A DNA stretch of 64,000 bases from assembly GCA_910578105.1 (NCBI GenBank), contig CAJTPD010000007.1, positions 1 through 64,000 of the forward strand, in the 5' to 3' direction. The DNA is from an uncultured Odoribacter sp. (GTDB taxonomy: Bacteria; Bacteroidota; Bacteroidia; Bacteroidales; Marinifilaceae). The translations under genes were made by a program, and so were the position numbers. Position 1 is the stretch's first letter; every line of letters begins with the position of its first letter. Shown here piece after piece: positions 54,483 through 63,065 of this stretch. Under the pieces are notes generated by a model, which saw only the letters and a program-made list of their open reading frames with translations, was not told where the DNA came from and searched no databases.

Positions 54483-54890
54483 TTAATCTGTTCGCCAGGG
54501 AAAACGAAAACAGGTCTCATTGTACAGACAATAATCCGCATTACCGTTAACAGCAAAAGTCTTTACCATTGCAGCTCCTTTCTCCAGCAATAATTTCCGG
54601 GCATAATTCAGAGTCGTCCCCGTCTTTACCCGGTCTTCCACCAACAAAACCTTTTTCCCTTCCACATCAAACGAAATCTCCTCCAGCAAATGAGGCTGGT
54701 CGTACAATCGTTTCTGCCCGGCATCTCTGAGATGCAATTTCAGCAACTGAATATCCAGATTCAAACGTTGATTCAATATCGCCGCAGGAATTATCCCACC
54801 GTTAGCTACCGCCACAATCAAATCAAACGGTTCCTCAAAAGTCACCTCTGCAAACCGCTGCCTGACCTGTTCAAAATCTTTACTATTCAT
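54483..54890 (-). CDS. Phosphoribosyltransferase, nucleobase-salvage type
   Basis: 135 residues with a PRTase core: IVAVANGGIIPAAIL near the start and the PRPP loop VLLVEDRVKTGTTL. Short for the family, so the hood domain that recognises the base is minimal and the base cannot be named. The start overlaps the end of the ECF S-component gene by 8 bp, which indicates translational coupling and a shared pathway: uptake of a base followed by conversion to the nucleotide. Confidence 0.85.
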   Translation of the reverse strand: MNSKDFEQVRQRFAEVTFEEPFDLIVAVANGGIIPAAILNQRLNLDIQLLKLHLRDAGQKRLYDQPHLLEEISFDVEGKKVLLVEDRVKTGTTLNYARKLLLEKGAAMVKTFAVNGNADYCLYNETCFRFPWRTD

Positions 54891-55401
54891 ATTCCGACAG
54901 CCATCTTAACACCAACCAGCCGACAGAAACCTGCAATAACATCCCCGGATAACCCAATCGGAAATCCCGGAGTGCCATACTCCATTCCCCCGTCAACCCC
55001 CATTCTGCAAATCCGCCGGCAACCTGATAGACCAATACCACCAATGCAACATGCAAAAGAGATAACTTTGCAGTCTTACCGGACACCCAGGCAGCAGCTA
55101 TAGCCAAAAACGAAGATTTTACAAGCAATACCGGTAAAACAGTCAACGACGGCATCCCAAACAACAAATAATTGCACAAAGGAGACAAAACGGCTGTCAA
55201 TAATCCGACTTTCAAACCAAACTTATAACCGGCAATCAAAGTAAAAAAATAAATCGGCAGTAAAATCTTCCCTCCGTCAGGAATCAAATGACACAACTGA
55301 GGCAACAAAATATTACCTGCAATAAAAAGCAAGCAAAACCCGTAAGTCCGGACACTAAAACCCGAAAGTTCCACTTGCCGGAATTGAGACACTACATTCA
55401 T
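54883..55401 (-). CDS. ECF transporter S component-like membrane protein
   Basis: 172 residues from ATG 55401 (MNVVSQFRQVEL); a TTG two codons upstream is less likely. Six hydrophobic helices with the S-component flavour (FCLLFIAGNILLPQLCHLIPDGGKILLPIYFFTLIAGYKFG; LTAVLSPLCNYLLFGMP). S components bind a vitamin or base and share an energising module encoded elsewhere. The overlapping phosphoribosyltransferase gene suggests a nucleobase as cargo (inference). No known riboswitch fits into the short upstream gap. Confidence 0.8.
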   Translation of the reverse strand: MNVVSQFRQVELSGFSVRTYGFCLLFIAGNILLPQLCHLIPDGGKILLPIYFFTLIAGYKFGLKVGLLTAVLSPLCNYLLFGMPSLTVLPVLLVKSSFLAIAAAWVSGKTAKLSLLHVALVVLVYQVAGGFAEWGLTGEWSMALRDFRLGYPGMLLQVSVGWLVLRWLSEYE

Positions 55402-55430
55402 ATTCAATCGATTTAAACATTTAAATTTTG

Positions 55431-55438
55431 CAAAAATA
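55431..55438 (-). promoter_or_regulatory. -7 promoter box of the S-component/PRTase operon (TATTTTTG)
   Basis: TATTTTTG on the minus strand, 29 nt before the ATG at 55401; no TTTG box at the right distance. Confidence 0.45.
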
Positions 55439-55487
55439 CATTTTTTCTAATGACATTACCCTAAAATACCGGGCAAATATCCCCCGG

Positions 55488-57047
55488 CTAATCCCGACTG
55501 TAATCTCCCTTTTCCTTGCTTTTAAAAAACGGACCAAATTCAAATCCCAGTTGTTCAAACCACTCTTTTCTTTGAAGGATGTTCTGGTAAAACCGGGGAA
55601 AATCAAGTAGTTCCCCCTGATACCACATTTGTTCTGACAACGCAAGGATACGGGGAAACAAACGTCGGTCTATCATCCGTTCCGTAACTCCGTAATCAGT
55701 CCATAACGCACAACTCATCCCGATAACCAAAGGATTCTTTTCACTGATAACTTTGTCCGAGGGATTATTCTGATACACATCCTGCAAATCAAAAGTACGC
55801 GCTTCCGTATATCCTTCCCAAGGAGTTACCGGAAAATTCAGATATGTATAATAATTGGAACTGCAAATAACCGGATAATGATGATTAAGTGCATTCCGAA
55901 GAGCCAAATCTTTGCGTCCACGATAGTTCCACCATTGAATAACTGTATTATCCGGCAACAAATATCCGTCGTGATAAACAACATCCCCCCAAAATATGGC
56001 CTTTCGCCCTTTCAATTTCAGATAATCCGCCATCTGTGCCGCAAACCACAATTGCAAATCGTGACTATCTTTCAGATTCATCTCAGCGATTCTCTTTTGG
56101 CAATCCGGACATTTATCCCAGTTACCTTTCGGAGCTTCATCTCCCCCCAAATGTATATAAGGAGAAGGGAAAAGAGCACATACCTCGTCCAATACATTTT
56201 TCAGAAAATGCAGAACTTCTTCTTTCCCCGCACAAAATATATTTTGGGAAAATCCATGCTGCGGTACTTCTGCCGGCAAACCGAAACAACTGAATTCCGG
56301 ATAAGCAGAAAGGGCAGCTTCAGCATGCCCGGGCATATCTATCTCAGGAACAATAGTTATATTCCGTTGACTGGCATACTCAATGACCTCCTGTATTTCT
56401 TCCTGCGTATAAAATCCCTGTTGCTCTTCTCCTTTTCCTACCGAACCGCCTATTTGCGCAAGACGCGGATACTGTTTGATTTCAATCCGCCAACCCAATC
56501 CCTCAGTCAAATGCCAGTGAAAATAATTCATTTTAAGCAACGAAGCCATATCAATGTATTTTTTGATAGTGGATATTTTATGATATTGACGCCCCGAATC
56601 CAATAGAAAACAACGCCACTGCATACGAGGAAAATCGGAAATATCAGCACAAGTGAAAATAAGATTTCCCCCTGAACCGGTAACCCATTGCCGTAAGGTC
56701 TGCACAGCATAAGTAAACCCTCTCTCGTCACAGGCCATAATCACCATTTGTTGCGGACTGATATTTATCCGGTAACCTTCAGGAGACAGAGAAGAATCGG
56801 TCATCCAGCAAATGTCAGCTTCAGATTCCTTTTTCATCCATCTGACAGATGTGCTACAAAGCACTTCCGTCCGGAAAAAATTCAGATAAAACATGGTAGT
56901 ATCTTCAGCATACATAGAAATCTCTTTTCCTAATGTCAGATTCCCTTTCCGCATTTTCACCTGATTGGGAGAAGGAAATACAATCTGACTGTGAGTGACA
57001 ACCGTAAGTGATACAAGAAAGAAAATAATAAGAAGTAAATATTTCAT
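55488..57047 (-). CDS. GH20 beta-N-acetylhexosaminidase
   Basis: 519 residues with a signal peptide. An N-terminal GH20b domain (~20-130) precedes the TIM barrel (MQWRCFLLDSGRQYHKISTIKKYIDMASLLKMN). Catalytic pair Asp-Glu in YIHLGGDEAPK; other family segments are FHWHLTEGLGWRIEI (usually HLTDDQGWR), VPEIDMPGHAEAAL and VIQWWNYRG. It removes terminal beta-GlcNAc/GalNAc from host glycans or chitin fragments. It stands alone, divergent from the LemA/DUF3137 cluster. Confidence 0.93.
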   Translation of the reverse strand: MKYLLLIIFFLVSLTVVTHSQIVFPSPNQVKMRKGNLTLGKEISMYAEDTTMFYLNFFRTEVLCSTSVRWMKKESEADICWMTDSSLSPEGYRINISPQQMVIMACDERGFTYAVQTLRQWVTGSGGNLIFTCADISDFPRMQWRCFLLDSGRQYHKISTIKKYIDMASLLKMNYFHWHLTEGLGWRIEIKQYPRLAQIGGSVGKGEEQQGFYTQEEIQEVIEYASQRNITIVPEIDMPGHAEAALSAYPEFSCFGLPAEVPQHGFSQNIFCAGKEEVLHFLKNVLDEVCALFPSPYIHLGGDEAPKGNWDKCPDCQKRIAEMNLKDSHDLQLWFAAQMADYLKLKGRKAIFWGDVVYHDGYLLPDNTVIQWWNYRGRKDLALRNALNHHYPVICSSNYYTYLNFPVTPWEGYTEARTFDLQDVYQNNPSDKVISEKNPLVIGMSCALWTDYGVTERMIDRRLFPRILALSEQMWYQGELLDFPRFYQNILQRKEWFEQLGFEFGPFFKSKEKGDYSRD

Positions 57048-57093
57048 AGAAAATGTATAAATGATTCAAATTTATTTTGAGCAAAAAATAAAA

Positions 57094-57101
57094 CAAAAAT
57101 A
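57094..57101 (-). promoter_or_regulatory. -7 promoter box of the GH20 gene (TATTTTTG)
   Basis: Minus-strand TATTTTTG, 46 nt before the GH20 ATG, back to back with the lemA promoter. Confidence 0.5.
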
Positions 57102-57121
57102 CTACATTTCAAAATAACAGC

Positions 57122-57129
57122 TATTTTTG
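57122..57129 (+). promoter_or_regulatory. -7 promoter box of the first lemA gene (TATTTTTG)
   Basis: Plus-strand TATTTTTG, 22 nt before the ATG at 57152. Confidence 0.5.
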
Positions 57130-57151
57130 TGAAGAACTAAAACACGACATC

Positions 57152-57703
57152 ATGCTCACAATCATCATTCCCATTGTAATCATACTGTTTTTAACCGTAA
57201 CTTACAACAACCTTGTCCGCAAAAAGAATAATGTGGAAAACGCTTTCGGTTCCATTGACACCATGCTGAAAAAAAGATTTGACCTGATTCCGAATCTGGT
57301 TGCTACCGTACAGCAATATGCCGAACACGAAAAACAAACATTCTCAGCCATCACCAACCTTAGGACTAAAAGCTACAACACCCTCAGTGAAACCGAAAAG
57401 GCAGAATTCGACCGGAGTTTCACTTCAGCCAGCCGGAACTTATTCATGATTGCTGAAAATTACCCGCAATTAAAAGCATCCGAAAATTTTATCCAGCTCC
57501 AGCGGACCCTGAACGAAACCGAAGAACAACTATCCGCATCACGCCGCACCTATAACGCCTGTATCACCGAATACAACAATGCTGTTATGACTTTTCCCTC
57601 CAATCTGCTGTCCGGCATATTCGGATTTACTAAAAAAGAAGTGTTTACAATACCGGAGGCAGAAAGGGCAAATCCCAATGTAAAAGACTTGTTCAAAGCC
57701 TGA
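57152..57703 (+). CDS. LemA-family protein (copy 1)
   Basis: 183 residues: an N-terminal membrane helix (TIIIPIVIILFLTVTYNNLV) then the LemA helical domain (VENAFGSIDTMLKKRFDLIPNLVATVQQYAEHE; AENYPQLKASENFIQLQ). The C-terminal NLLSGIFGFTKKEVF is typical. The role of LemA is unsettled; in several phyla it accompanies TPM/DUF3137 proteins at the membrane. The DUF3137 gene follows 79 bp later. Confidence 0.92.
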   Translation: MLTIIIPIVIILFLTVTYNNLVRKKNNVENAFGSIDTMLKKRFDLIPNLVATVQQYAEHEKQTFSAITNLRTKSYNTLSETEKAEFDRSFTSASRNLFMIAENYPQLKASENFIQLQRTLNETEEQLSASRRTYNACITEYNNAVMTFPSNLLSGIFGFTKKEVFTIPEAERANPNVKDLFKA

Positions 57704-57782
57704 ATATTCAAAAATTATTTCACAACAGTATCGCTAAAACACCCTCTTGGTATACAGACTAACCCAGGTACCCTACAAAAAT

Positions 57783-58712
57783 ATGGAACAAGATTTTGAC
57801 AAAATACATGCCCAACTGTATCCCTCCCTCAAACAACTGGAAAAACAAAGACTGGAATTAAAAGCAAAAGGCAACCGGAACGGAATGATTTTTGGTGCAA
57901 TCACCTTTCTTGCCGGATTATTCATCAGCCTGTCCGGCGGAATAGGGTGGACAGGCATCGCCATCTCACTAATGATTGCAATCTTTATTTGGTATAACTG
58001 CATTTCCTGCAAATCCGGCCAGTTATCTGTATTCTATAAACAAAACATCATCTCAGCTATCATTTCCCAACTGTGTGAAAATGCCTGCTTCCAACCGGAA
58101 AACGGAATTCCGGAACAAACATTCAGAGCCAGCGGATTATTTGGAACATCCCCCGACCGTTATCACTCGGAAGACCTGATTAACGGCAAAATAGATAAAA
58201 CCTACTTCTGCTGTTCCGAAATTGTAGCAGAAGAAAAACAAATAACCACCGATTCTAAAGGACGTACACGGACCCGGTGGGTGGACATCTTCAGGGGCTT
58301 TTTTTTCATTGCCGACTTTCAGAAAGACTTCCAGGGACAAACCGTCGTTTACCGGAATTCCTGGTTAAAAATAGGCAACGGAAAACAACGTGTAAAACTG
58401 GAAAATCCCGAATTTGAAAAAAGCTTCGATACATTCTCAACAGACCAGATAGAAGCAAGGTACATTCTCACCCCGTCTTTGATGGAAAAATTACTGGAAC
58501 TGGACCGGAAATTCCCCGGCAGAATCACCGTCAGCTTCCTCAATTCTATGGTAATCATCGCAATTCCCGACTCTAAAAACCATTTCGAAGCCAGCATCTG
58601 GCATTCACAACTCCGGAATAATTCCCTCCGTGAAGAATTCTTCACCTTAATTGCATTATTAAACATCATCAACGACCTCAATCTGAATCTCCGGATTTGG
58701 ACAAAAGAATAA
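57783..58712 (+). CDS. DUF3137 membrane protein
   Basis: 309 residues from ATG 57783 (MEQDFDKIHAQLYPSL); the frame upstream to 57747 lacks a credible start. Two hydrophobic helices (MIFGAITFLAGLFISLSG; IGWTGIAISLMIAIFIWYN) are followed by a soluble domain with the DUF3137 pattern (SGLFGTSPDRYHSEDLINGKI; FRGFFFIADFQKDFQG; VYRNSW). DUF3137 genes often follow lemA, as here. Function unknown; a membrane-stress role is commonly inferred for the pair. Confidence 0.82.
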   Translation: MEQDFDKIHAQLYPSLKQLEKQRLELKAKGNRNGMIFGAITFLAGLFISLSGGIGWTGIAISLMIAIFIWYNCISCKSGQLSVFYKQNIISAIISQLCENACFQPENGIPEQTFRASGLFGTSPDRYHSEDLINGKIDKTYFCCSEIVAEEKQITTDSKGRTRTRWVDIFRGFFFIADFQKDFQGQTVVYRNSWLKIGNGKQRVKLENPEFEKSFDTFSTDQIEARYILTPSLMEKLLELDRKFPGRITVSFLNSMVIIAIPDSKNHFEASIWHSQLRNNSLREEFFTLIALLNIINDLNLNLRIWTKE

Positions 58713-58756
58713 CCTTTCAAAGCAAAACACGTTTTATGTAAACAAAACAATTATCC

Positions 58757-59710
58757 ATGTTACTGAACATTATCTTTCTGACCGCAGGATTAATGATATT
58801 AATATACGGGGCCAACCTGCTGGTTGACGGAGGAGCTGCACTGGCCCGCCGGTTGGAAATATCACCGATGGTCATCGGTCTGACCATTGTAGCCTTCGGA
58901 ACTTCAGCACCCGAACTAGTCGTCAACATAGTCTCTTCGATAAAAGGCAGTCCGGCATTAGCCTTAGGAAATGTTATGGGAAGCAACATATTTAATACCC
59001 TGGCCATACTGGGAATTACCGCTTTAATTGTACCACTGGGAGTCAATAAAACGACCACCCGGATAGAAATACCCCTGGCAATTTTTGCCGCCGTACTCAT
59101 ACTGATTTTTGTAAACGGAACACCTCCCGGACTCATCACCCGGACAGAAGGCATCTGTCTGCTTTGCTTTTTCGGAGTATTCCTGTTATACACCTTCGCA
59201 CTGGCCAAATACGGCGGCGCAGGCAATGGGGAAGAAGTAAAAATCAAAAACCATACAATAGGCAAGTCCCTGCTTTTCATAGGACTGGGTCTGGCCGGTC
59301 TGATAGCAGGCGGGCGGCTGCTTGTAACGGGAGCTGTCCGAATTGCCCAGGATTCAGGCATTTCCGAAAGAATCATCGGATTAACTATCCTCTCCATAGG
59401 TACTTCACTGCCCGAATTAGCTACATCAGTCATTGCCGCATACAAAAAAAATGCAGACATTGCCATTGGCAACGTGGTTGGCTCCAATATCTTTAACATT
59501 TTCCTGATACTCGGCACATCAGCCGTTATCACTCCGTTAAAAGCACCGGAAGGCAGTACAACTGACTTGTGGGTCAACATCATAGCCTCTGCTCTGCTCT
59601 TTCTATTTATCTTCACCGGCAAAGGCCGGAAAATCACCCGTTGGGAAGGAGGCATTTTACTCACCCTCTATCTGGGATATTTGTTCCTCATTCTGAATAA
59701 AACCACCTGA
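58757..59710 (+). CDS. Calcium/sodium antiporter (CaCA, YrbG family)
   Basis: 317 residues, ten helices in two inverted halves. Each half has its alpha-repeat: GTSAPELVVNIVSSIKG...GNVMGSNIFNTLAILG and GTSLPELATSVIAAYKK...GNVVGSNIFNIFLILG, whose Glu residues bind the ion. An antisense open frame covers most of it, but these repeats settle the coding strand. It sits between the two lemA clusters. Confidence 0.95.
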   Translation: MLLNIIFLTAGLMILIYGANLLVDGGAALARRLEISPMVIGLTIVAFGTSAPELVVNIVSSIKGSPALALGNVMGSNIFNTLAILGITALIVPLGVNKTTTRIEIPLAIFAAVLILIFVNGTPPGLITRTEGICLLCFFGVFLLYTFALAKYGGAGNGEEVKIKNHTIGKSLLFIGLGLAGLIAGGRLLVTGAVRIAQDSGISERIIGLTILSIGTSLPELATSVIAAYKKNADIAIGNVVGSNIFNIFLILGTSAVITPLKAPEGSTTDLWVNIIASALLFLFIFTGKGRKITRWEGGILLTLYLGYLFLILNKTT

Positions 59711-59760
59711 CCCGCCGGAAGAAAACAGTAAAATCAAAACCATCAAAACCCAAAATTCAT

Positions 59761-59768
59761 TAAATTTG
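59761..59768 (+). promoter_or_regulatory. -7 promoter box of the lemA-TPM operon (TAAATTTG)
   Basis: TAAATTTG fits TAnnTTTG, 29 nt before ATG 59798. Confidence 0.55.
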
Positions 59769-59797
59769 CAAATATCAAAACAATAAATCCATAGAAA

Positions 59798-60388
59798 ATG
59801 AAAAAAAGTTACATCATTCTTATTGTCATTGTAGCAGTCATACTCTGTATATTCTTTTGGTTTAAAGGAACCTACAACAACATGGTAAACACCCGTGAAA
59901 ACGTAGCAGCACAATGGTCCAACGTTGAAAACCAGTATCAACGCCGCCTGGACCTTATTCCCAATCTGGTCAGTACCGTCAAAGGCTATGCAGCCCACGA
60001 AGAAAATACCCTGACCGAAGTCATCAATGCCCGGGCCAAAGCTACGCAAATGCAAATCAGCATCGACCAACTGGACGAAACAACACTGAAAAAATTAAAC
60101 AATGTGCAAAGTGAACTGTCTTCCGCCCTCTCCCGCCTGATGGCCATCTCCGAAAACTACCCCAACCTGAAAGCCAATCAGAATTTTCTGGATTTACAAG
60201 CCCAGCTTGAAGGAACCGAAAACCGGATTGCCGTGGAAAGACGCAAATTCAACGACGTGGCACGGAATTATAATTCCTATATCCGGCAATTTCCCCGGAA
60301 TATACTGGCCGGCATGTTCGGATTTACTCCGAAACCCTATTTCGAAGCCAACGCCGGAGCCGAAAATGCACCCAAAGTAGAATTTTAA
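59798..60388 (+). CDS. LemA-family protein (copy 2)
   Basis: 196 residues with an N-terminal helix (YIILIVIVAVILCIFFWF) and a full LemA domain (ENVAAQWSNVENQYQRRLDLIPNLVSTVKGYAAHEE; SENYPNLKANQNFLDLQAQLEGTENRI). Longer and more canonical than copy 1. It heads a tight three-gene operon with two TPM-domain proteins, the classic LemA partnership. Confidence 0.95.
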   Translation: MKKSYIILIVIVAVILCIFFWFKGTYNNMVNTRENVAAQWSNVENQYQRRLDLIPNLVSTVKGYAAHEENTLTEVINARAKATQMQISIDQLDETTLKKLNNVQSELSSALSRLMAISENYPNLKANQNFLDLQAQLEGTENRIAVERRKFNDVARNYNSYIRQFPRNILAGMFGFTPKPYFEANAGAENAPKVEF

Positions 60389-60397
60389 AACAATTCC

Positions 60398-60835
60398 ATG
60401 AAACCATCGGATTTTTTTACATCTGAGCAAAAAGCAGCCATGGTAGTTGCCATACAGAAAGCCGAGAAAAACACTTCCGGCGAAATCCGCATACACATCG
60501 AAAATCATTTTACCGGCAATATACTTGACAGAGCGGCTAAAGTATTCGCCCAACTGAAAATGCACAAAACAGCTCTTCGCAATGGAGTGCTAATCTATGT
60601 CGCACTGCAAGACCATCAATTGGCAATATTGGGAGATGCCGGAATTAATGCCAAAGTGCCCGACCATTTCTGGGATAACATCAAAAACCAGATGATAGAA
60701 CAATTCAAGGCCGGGAAAGTATGCGAAGGGCTATGTCAGGCAGTACTTGCTGTAGGACAACAACTAAAAACCTACTTCCCCTGTACAGAAAACGACATAA
60801 ACGAACTACCGGACGACATCTCTTTCAAAGACTAA
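60398..60835 (+). CDS. TPM-domain protein, short soluble form
   Basis: 145 residues. TPM fold: AIQKAEKNTSGEIRIHIENH, GVLIYVALQDHQLAILGDAGINAKVPDHFWDNI and GLCQAVLAVGQQLKTYFP. No signal peptide or membrane helix, so it may stay in the cytoplasm. Ten bp after lemA copy 2 and ten bp before the second TPM gene. TPM proteins have been linked to acid phosphatase activity and photosystem repair in plants; here the role is unknown. Confidence 0.88.
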   Translation: MKPSDFFTSEQKAAMVVAIQKAEKNTSGEIRIHIENHFTGNILDRAAKVFAQLKMHKTALRNGVLIYVALQDHQLAILGDAGINAKVPDHFWDNIKNQMIEQFKAGKVCEGLCQAVLAVGQQLKTYFPCTENDINELPDDISFKD

Positions 60836-60845
60836 AACCAATCCA

Positions 60846-61613
60846 ATGAAAATTCTGACACTTTTCCTCCTTCTGTTCACGTTCTCCTTTTCAGGAATAG
60901 CCGGAGAATTTCCGGAGCCTATGAAACCGGCACGTCTTGTAAACGACTTCACCAATTTATTCACTCCGCAACAAAACAACGCATTAGAACGGAAACTCAA
61001 AAGTTTCAATGACACTTCATCTACTCAGATAGCCATTGCAACCGTACCCTCAATCTATGGTTACGACCCCAACGACTATGCACAACGCCTGGCTGAAAAA
61101 TGGGGCATCGGTCAACGGGGCAAAGACAACGGAATCCTCCTCCTCGTTAAACCCAAAAGCCAGCACGAAAAAGGACAGGTTGCCATAGCGGTCGGCTACG
61201 GACTGGAAGGTGTCATTCCGGATGCCATCGCCTCACGAATTATCCGGAACGAAATCATTCCTCAGTTCCAGCAAGGAAATTACTACACCGGCATTGTCAA
61301 AGCCACAAACGTCCTGATGAAACTTTCCGCAGGAGAATTTACAGCAGAACAATACGCCGGAAAAAAGAAACCCGACAGCGGCATCTGGCTCTTCATCCCG
61401 TTCCTGATAGTTTTCATCATACCGTTTTTCATCCGTAAGCGCAAAGGCTACACAACAGGCAGCCACGGCAATGACGGATTTCCCCCGATTTTCTTCGGAG
61501 GTTTCGGCAGCAGCAGAGGCAGTAGCTTCGGCTCATTTCACAGCGGAGGAGGCTCATTCGGAGGCTTCGGAGGAGGAGGCTTCGGAGGAGGAGGAGCCAG
61601 CGGCAGTTGGTAA
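60846..61613 (+). CDS. TPM-domain membrane protein with Gly-rich tail (YgcG-like)
   Basis: 255 residues: signal peptide (FLLLFTFSFSGIAG), TPM domain (LVNDFTNLFTPQQNNALERKL; ATVPSIYGYDPNDYAQRLAEKWGIG; NGILLLVKP; VAIAVGYGLEGVIPD), membrane helix near 178-198 and a Gly/Ser/Phe-rich low-complexity tail ending GGASGSW. This layout is standard for the YgcG family. The domain faces the periplasm and the tail the cytoplasm. Last gene of the lemA-TPM-TPM operon. Confidence 0.92.
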   Translation: MKILTLFLLLFTFSFSGIAGEFPEPMKPARLVNDFTNLFTPQQNNALERKLKSFNDTSSTQIAIATVPSIYGYDPNDYAQRLAEKWGIGQRGKDNGILLLVKPKSQHEKGQVAIAVGYGLEGVIPDAIASRIIRNEIIPQFQQGNYYTGIVKATNVLMKLSAGEFTAEQYAGKKKPDSGIWLFIPFLIVFIIPFFIRKRKGYTTGSHGNDGFPPIFFGGFGSSRGSSFGSFHSGGGSFGGFGGGGFGGGGASGSW

Positions 61614-61676
61614 ACACCTCTACACATTTTTTCACAACAAAACTATAAAAACAGCAAAACATCTTTCCGGCAAAAA

Positions 61677-62468
61677 ATGTATAATAAACAAACTACATCA
61701 TTCCGGAATAACATGGAAAAAAAGAAACGTCTTACAGAAACAGGCACTTCACTGCCCGATGAAAAATACCGTATTAAAATCGTTCCAAACGGACCTTATC
61801 TGGTATACGGCAACCCGACCATACAACAGGAAATACTGACTTTAAATGAAGAAGAAATCCCCTGGGAATATGCAAAAGGCCATTGTTATTCAACGCCAGG
61901 AAACCCCACCGCTTTATGCCGTTGCGGCCATTCCGGCAATCACCCGTATTGTGACGGTTCGCATACCCGAATCACCTGGGATTCCACCCTCACAGCCAGC
62001 AACAGCCCCCTGTTGGAAAAAGCGGAATCATATGATGGCCCCACATTAGAATTAGCCGACAATCCCGGTTATTGTGCCCATGTCCGCATCTGCATGGCCA
62101 AACATACAGTCTGGAAAAACACCCGGCATTCCGACCAGACAGAAGCAAAAGACAATGCCGTTCACGGAACCGTCCTCTGCCCCTCCGGAAGATTAAAAAT
62201 CCGGGACAAAGCAACAGGAAACTACATTGAACCTCCTCTAAAACCGGAAATAAGCCTCATTGAAGACCCTCAAAAGAAATGCAGCGGTCCGCTTTGGGTA
62301 AAAGGAGGCATTCCCATAGACAGTACGGACACGGCCTACGAACAGCGCAACCGCGTAACCCTATGCCGCTGCGGAGCTTCCGCCAACAAACCCTTTTGCG
62401 ATGGTACCCACATAGCTAGCGGCTTCGACGATCATTTGCCACTCGATACAAAAAAACAAACAGAATAA
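61677..62468 (+). CDS. Double CDGSH iron-sulfur protein
   Basis: 263 residues, or 251 if the ATG at 61713 (MEKKKRLTETG) is used; both are possible. Two complete CDGSH motifs are present: CRCGHSGNHPYCDGSH near residue 80 and CRCGASANKPFCDGTH near 235, each binding one [2Fe-2S] through three Cys and one His. Between them lies a linker domain with CAHVRICMAKHTVW seen in longer bacterial members. These proteins work in redox sensing or cluster transfer. The gene converges with the CYTH gene. Confidence 0.92.
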   Translation: MYNKQTTSFRNNMEKKKRLTETGTSLPDEKYRIKIVPNGPYLVYGNPTIQQEILTLNEEEIPWEYAKGHCYSTPGNPTALCRCGHSGNHPYCDGSHTRITWDSTLTASNSPLLEKAESYDGPTLELADNPGYCAHVRICMAKHTVWKNTRHSDQTEAKDNAVHGTVLCPSGRLKIRDKATGNYIEPPLKPEISLIEDPQKKCSGPLWVKGGIPIDSTDTAYEQRNRVTLCRCGASANKPFCDGTHIASGFDDHLPLDTKKQTE

Positions 62469-62482
62469 ATCAAGTACATCAG

Positions 62483-62965
62483 CTATTCCTCCCGGGAGTT
62501 CCACTCCCGGTACGGATGCCGGCTCAGCATAGCATTATAATAACGTAAATCTCCGGTAACCTCTTCACCAAGCCAATCCGGTAATTCAAAAAACTCATCT
62601 TCGGCAGACAATTCTACTTCCGCCAATACCAGCCCCTCATTTTCGCCATAAAACTCATCCACCTCAAAAAGATGTTCCCCCACACATACGAAATAACGGA
62701 TTTTATCAATAACTCCCGGCTCACACAACTGCAATAACTCCCGGGCTTCGTCCACCGGAATCTCCTTCTCCCATTCATACCGTGTCAAACCACTGACATC
62801 ACTTTTTCCCTTAACCGTAATAAACCCTTGCTCCCCACAAATCCTCACTCTTACAGCACGTTCCGGGACAGAAGACAAATATCCTTGCATAATCCGGACA
62901 GAAGAGTAAGCCTGCGCTCTAAATTCACCTTTTATCAAAAACTTACGTTCAATTTCCTGTGGCAT
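62483..62965 (-). CDS. CYTH-domain protein (triphosphate tunnel metalloenzyme family)
   Basis: 160 residues with the family signature ExExK in PQEIERKFLIKG and tunnel strands of alternating charge (AVRVRICGEQGFITVKG; TRYEWEKEIP; FEVDEFYGENEGLVLAEVEL). Members hydrolyse tripolyphosphate or inorganic polyphosphate, or less often make cAMP. The size favours the short inorganic triphosphatase type. Within its last codons an 8-bp inverted repeat (62492-62499, 62503-62510) may serve as an embedded terminator between the convergent genes. Confidence 0.9.
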   Translation of the reverse strand: MPQEIERKFLIKGEFRAQAYSSVRIMQGYLSSVPERAVRVRICGEQGFITVKGKSDVSGLTRYEWEKEIPVDEARELLQLCEPGVIDKIRYFVCVGEHLFEVDEFYGENEGLVLAEVELSAEDEFFELPDWLGEEVTGDLRYYNAMLSRHPYREWNSREE

Positions 62966-63065
62966 TTTCAGATATTCACGTCACAAATACACCAATGTTG
63001 TAATAAAAGTAAAGGTTTCCCTATCAGTTAAATATCAATCAAAAATAAATATATTTTCCCCTAAT

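Noticed and set aside
55402..55487. Riboswitch before the ECF S-component gene
   Set aside because: The gap is only ~85 bp, AT-rich, and shows no stable stems or known motif.
58717..59664. A 315-codon open frame on the minus strand over the antiporter gene
   Set aside because: The plus strand holds the two alpha-repeats of a CaCA antiporter; the antisense product shows no family pattern.
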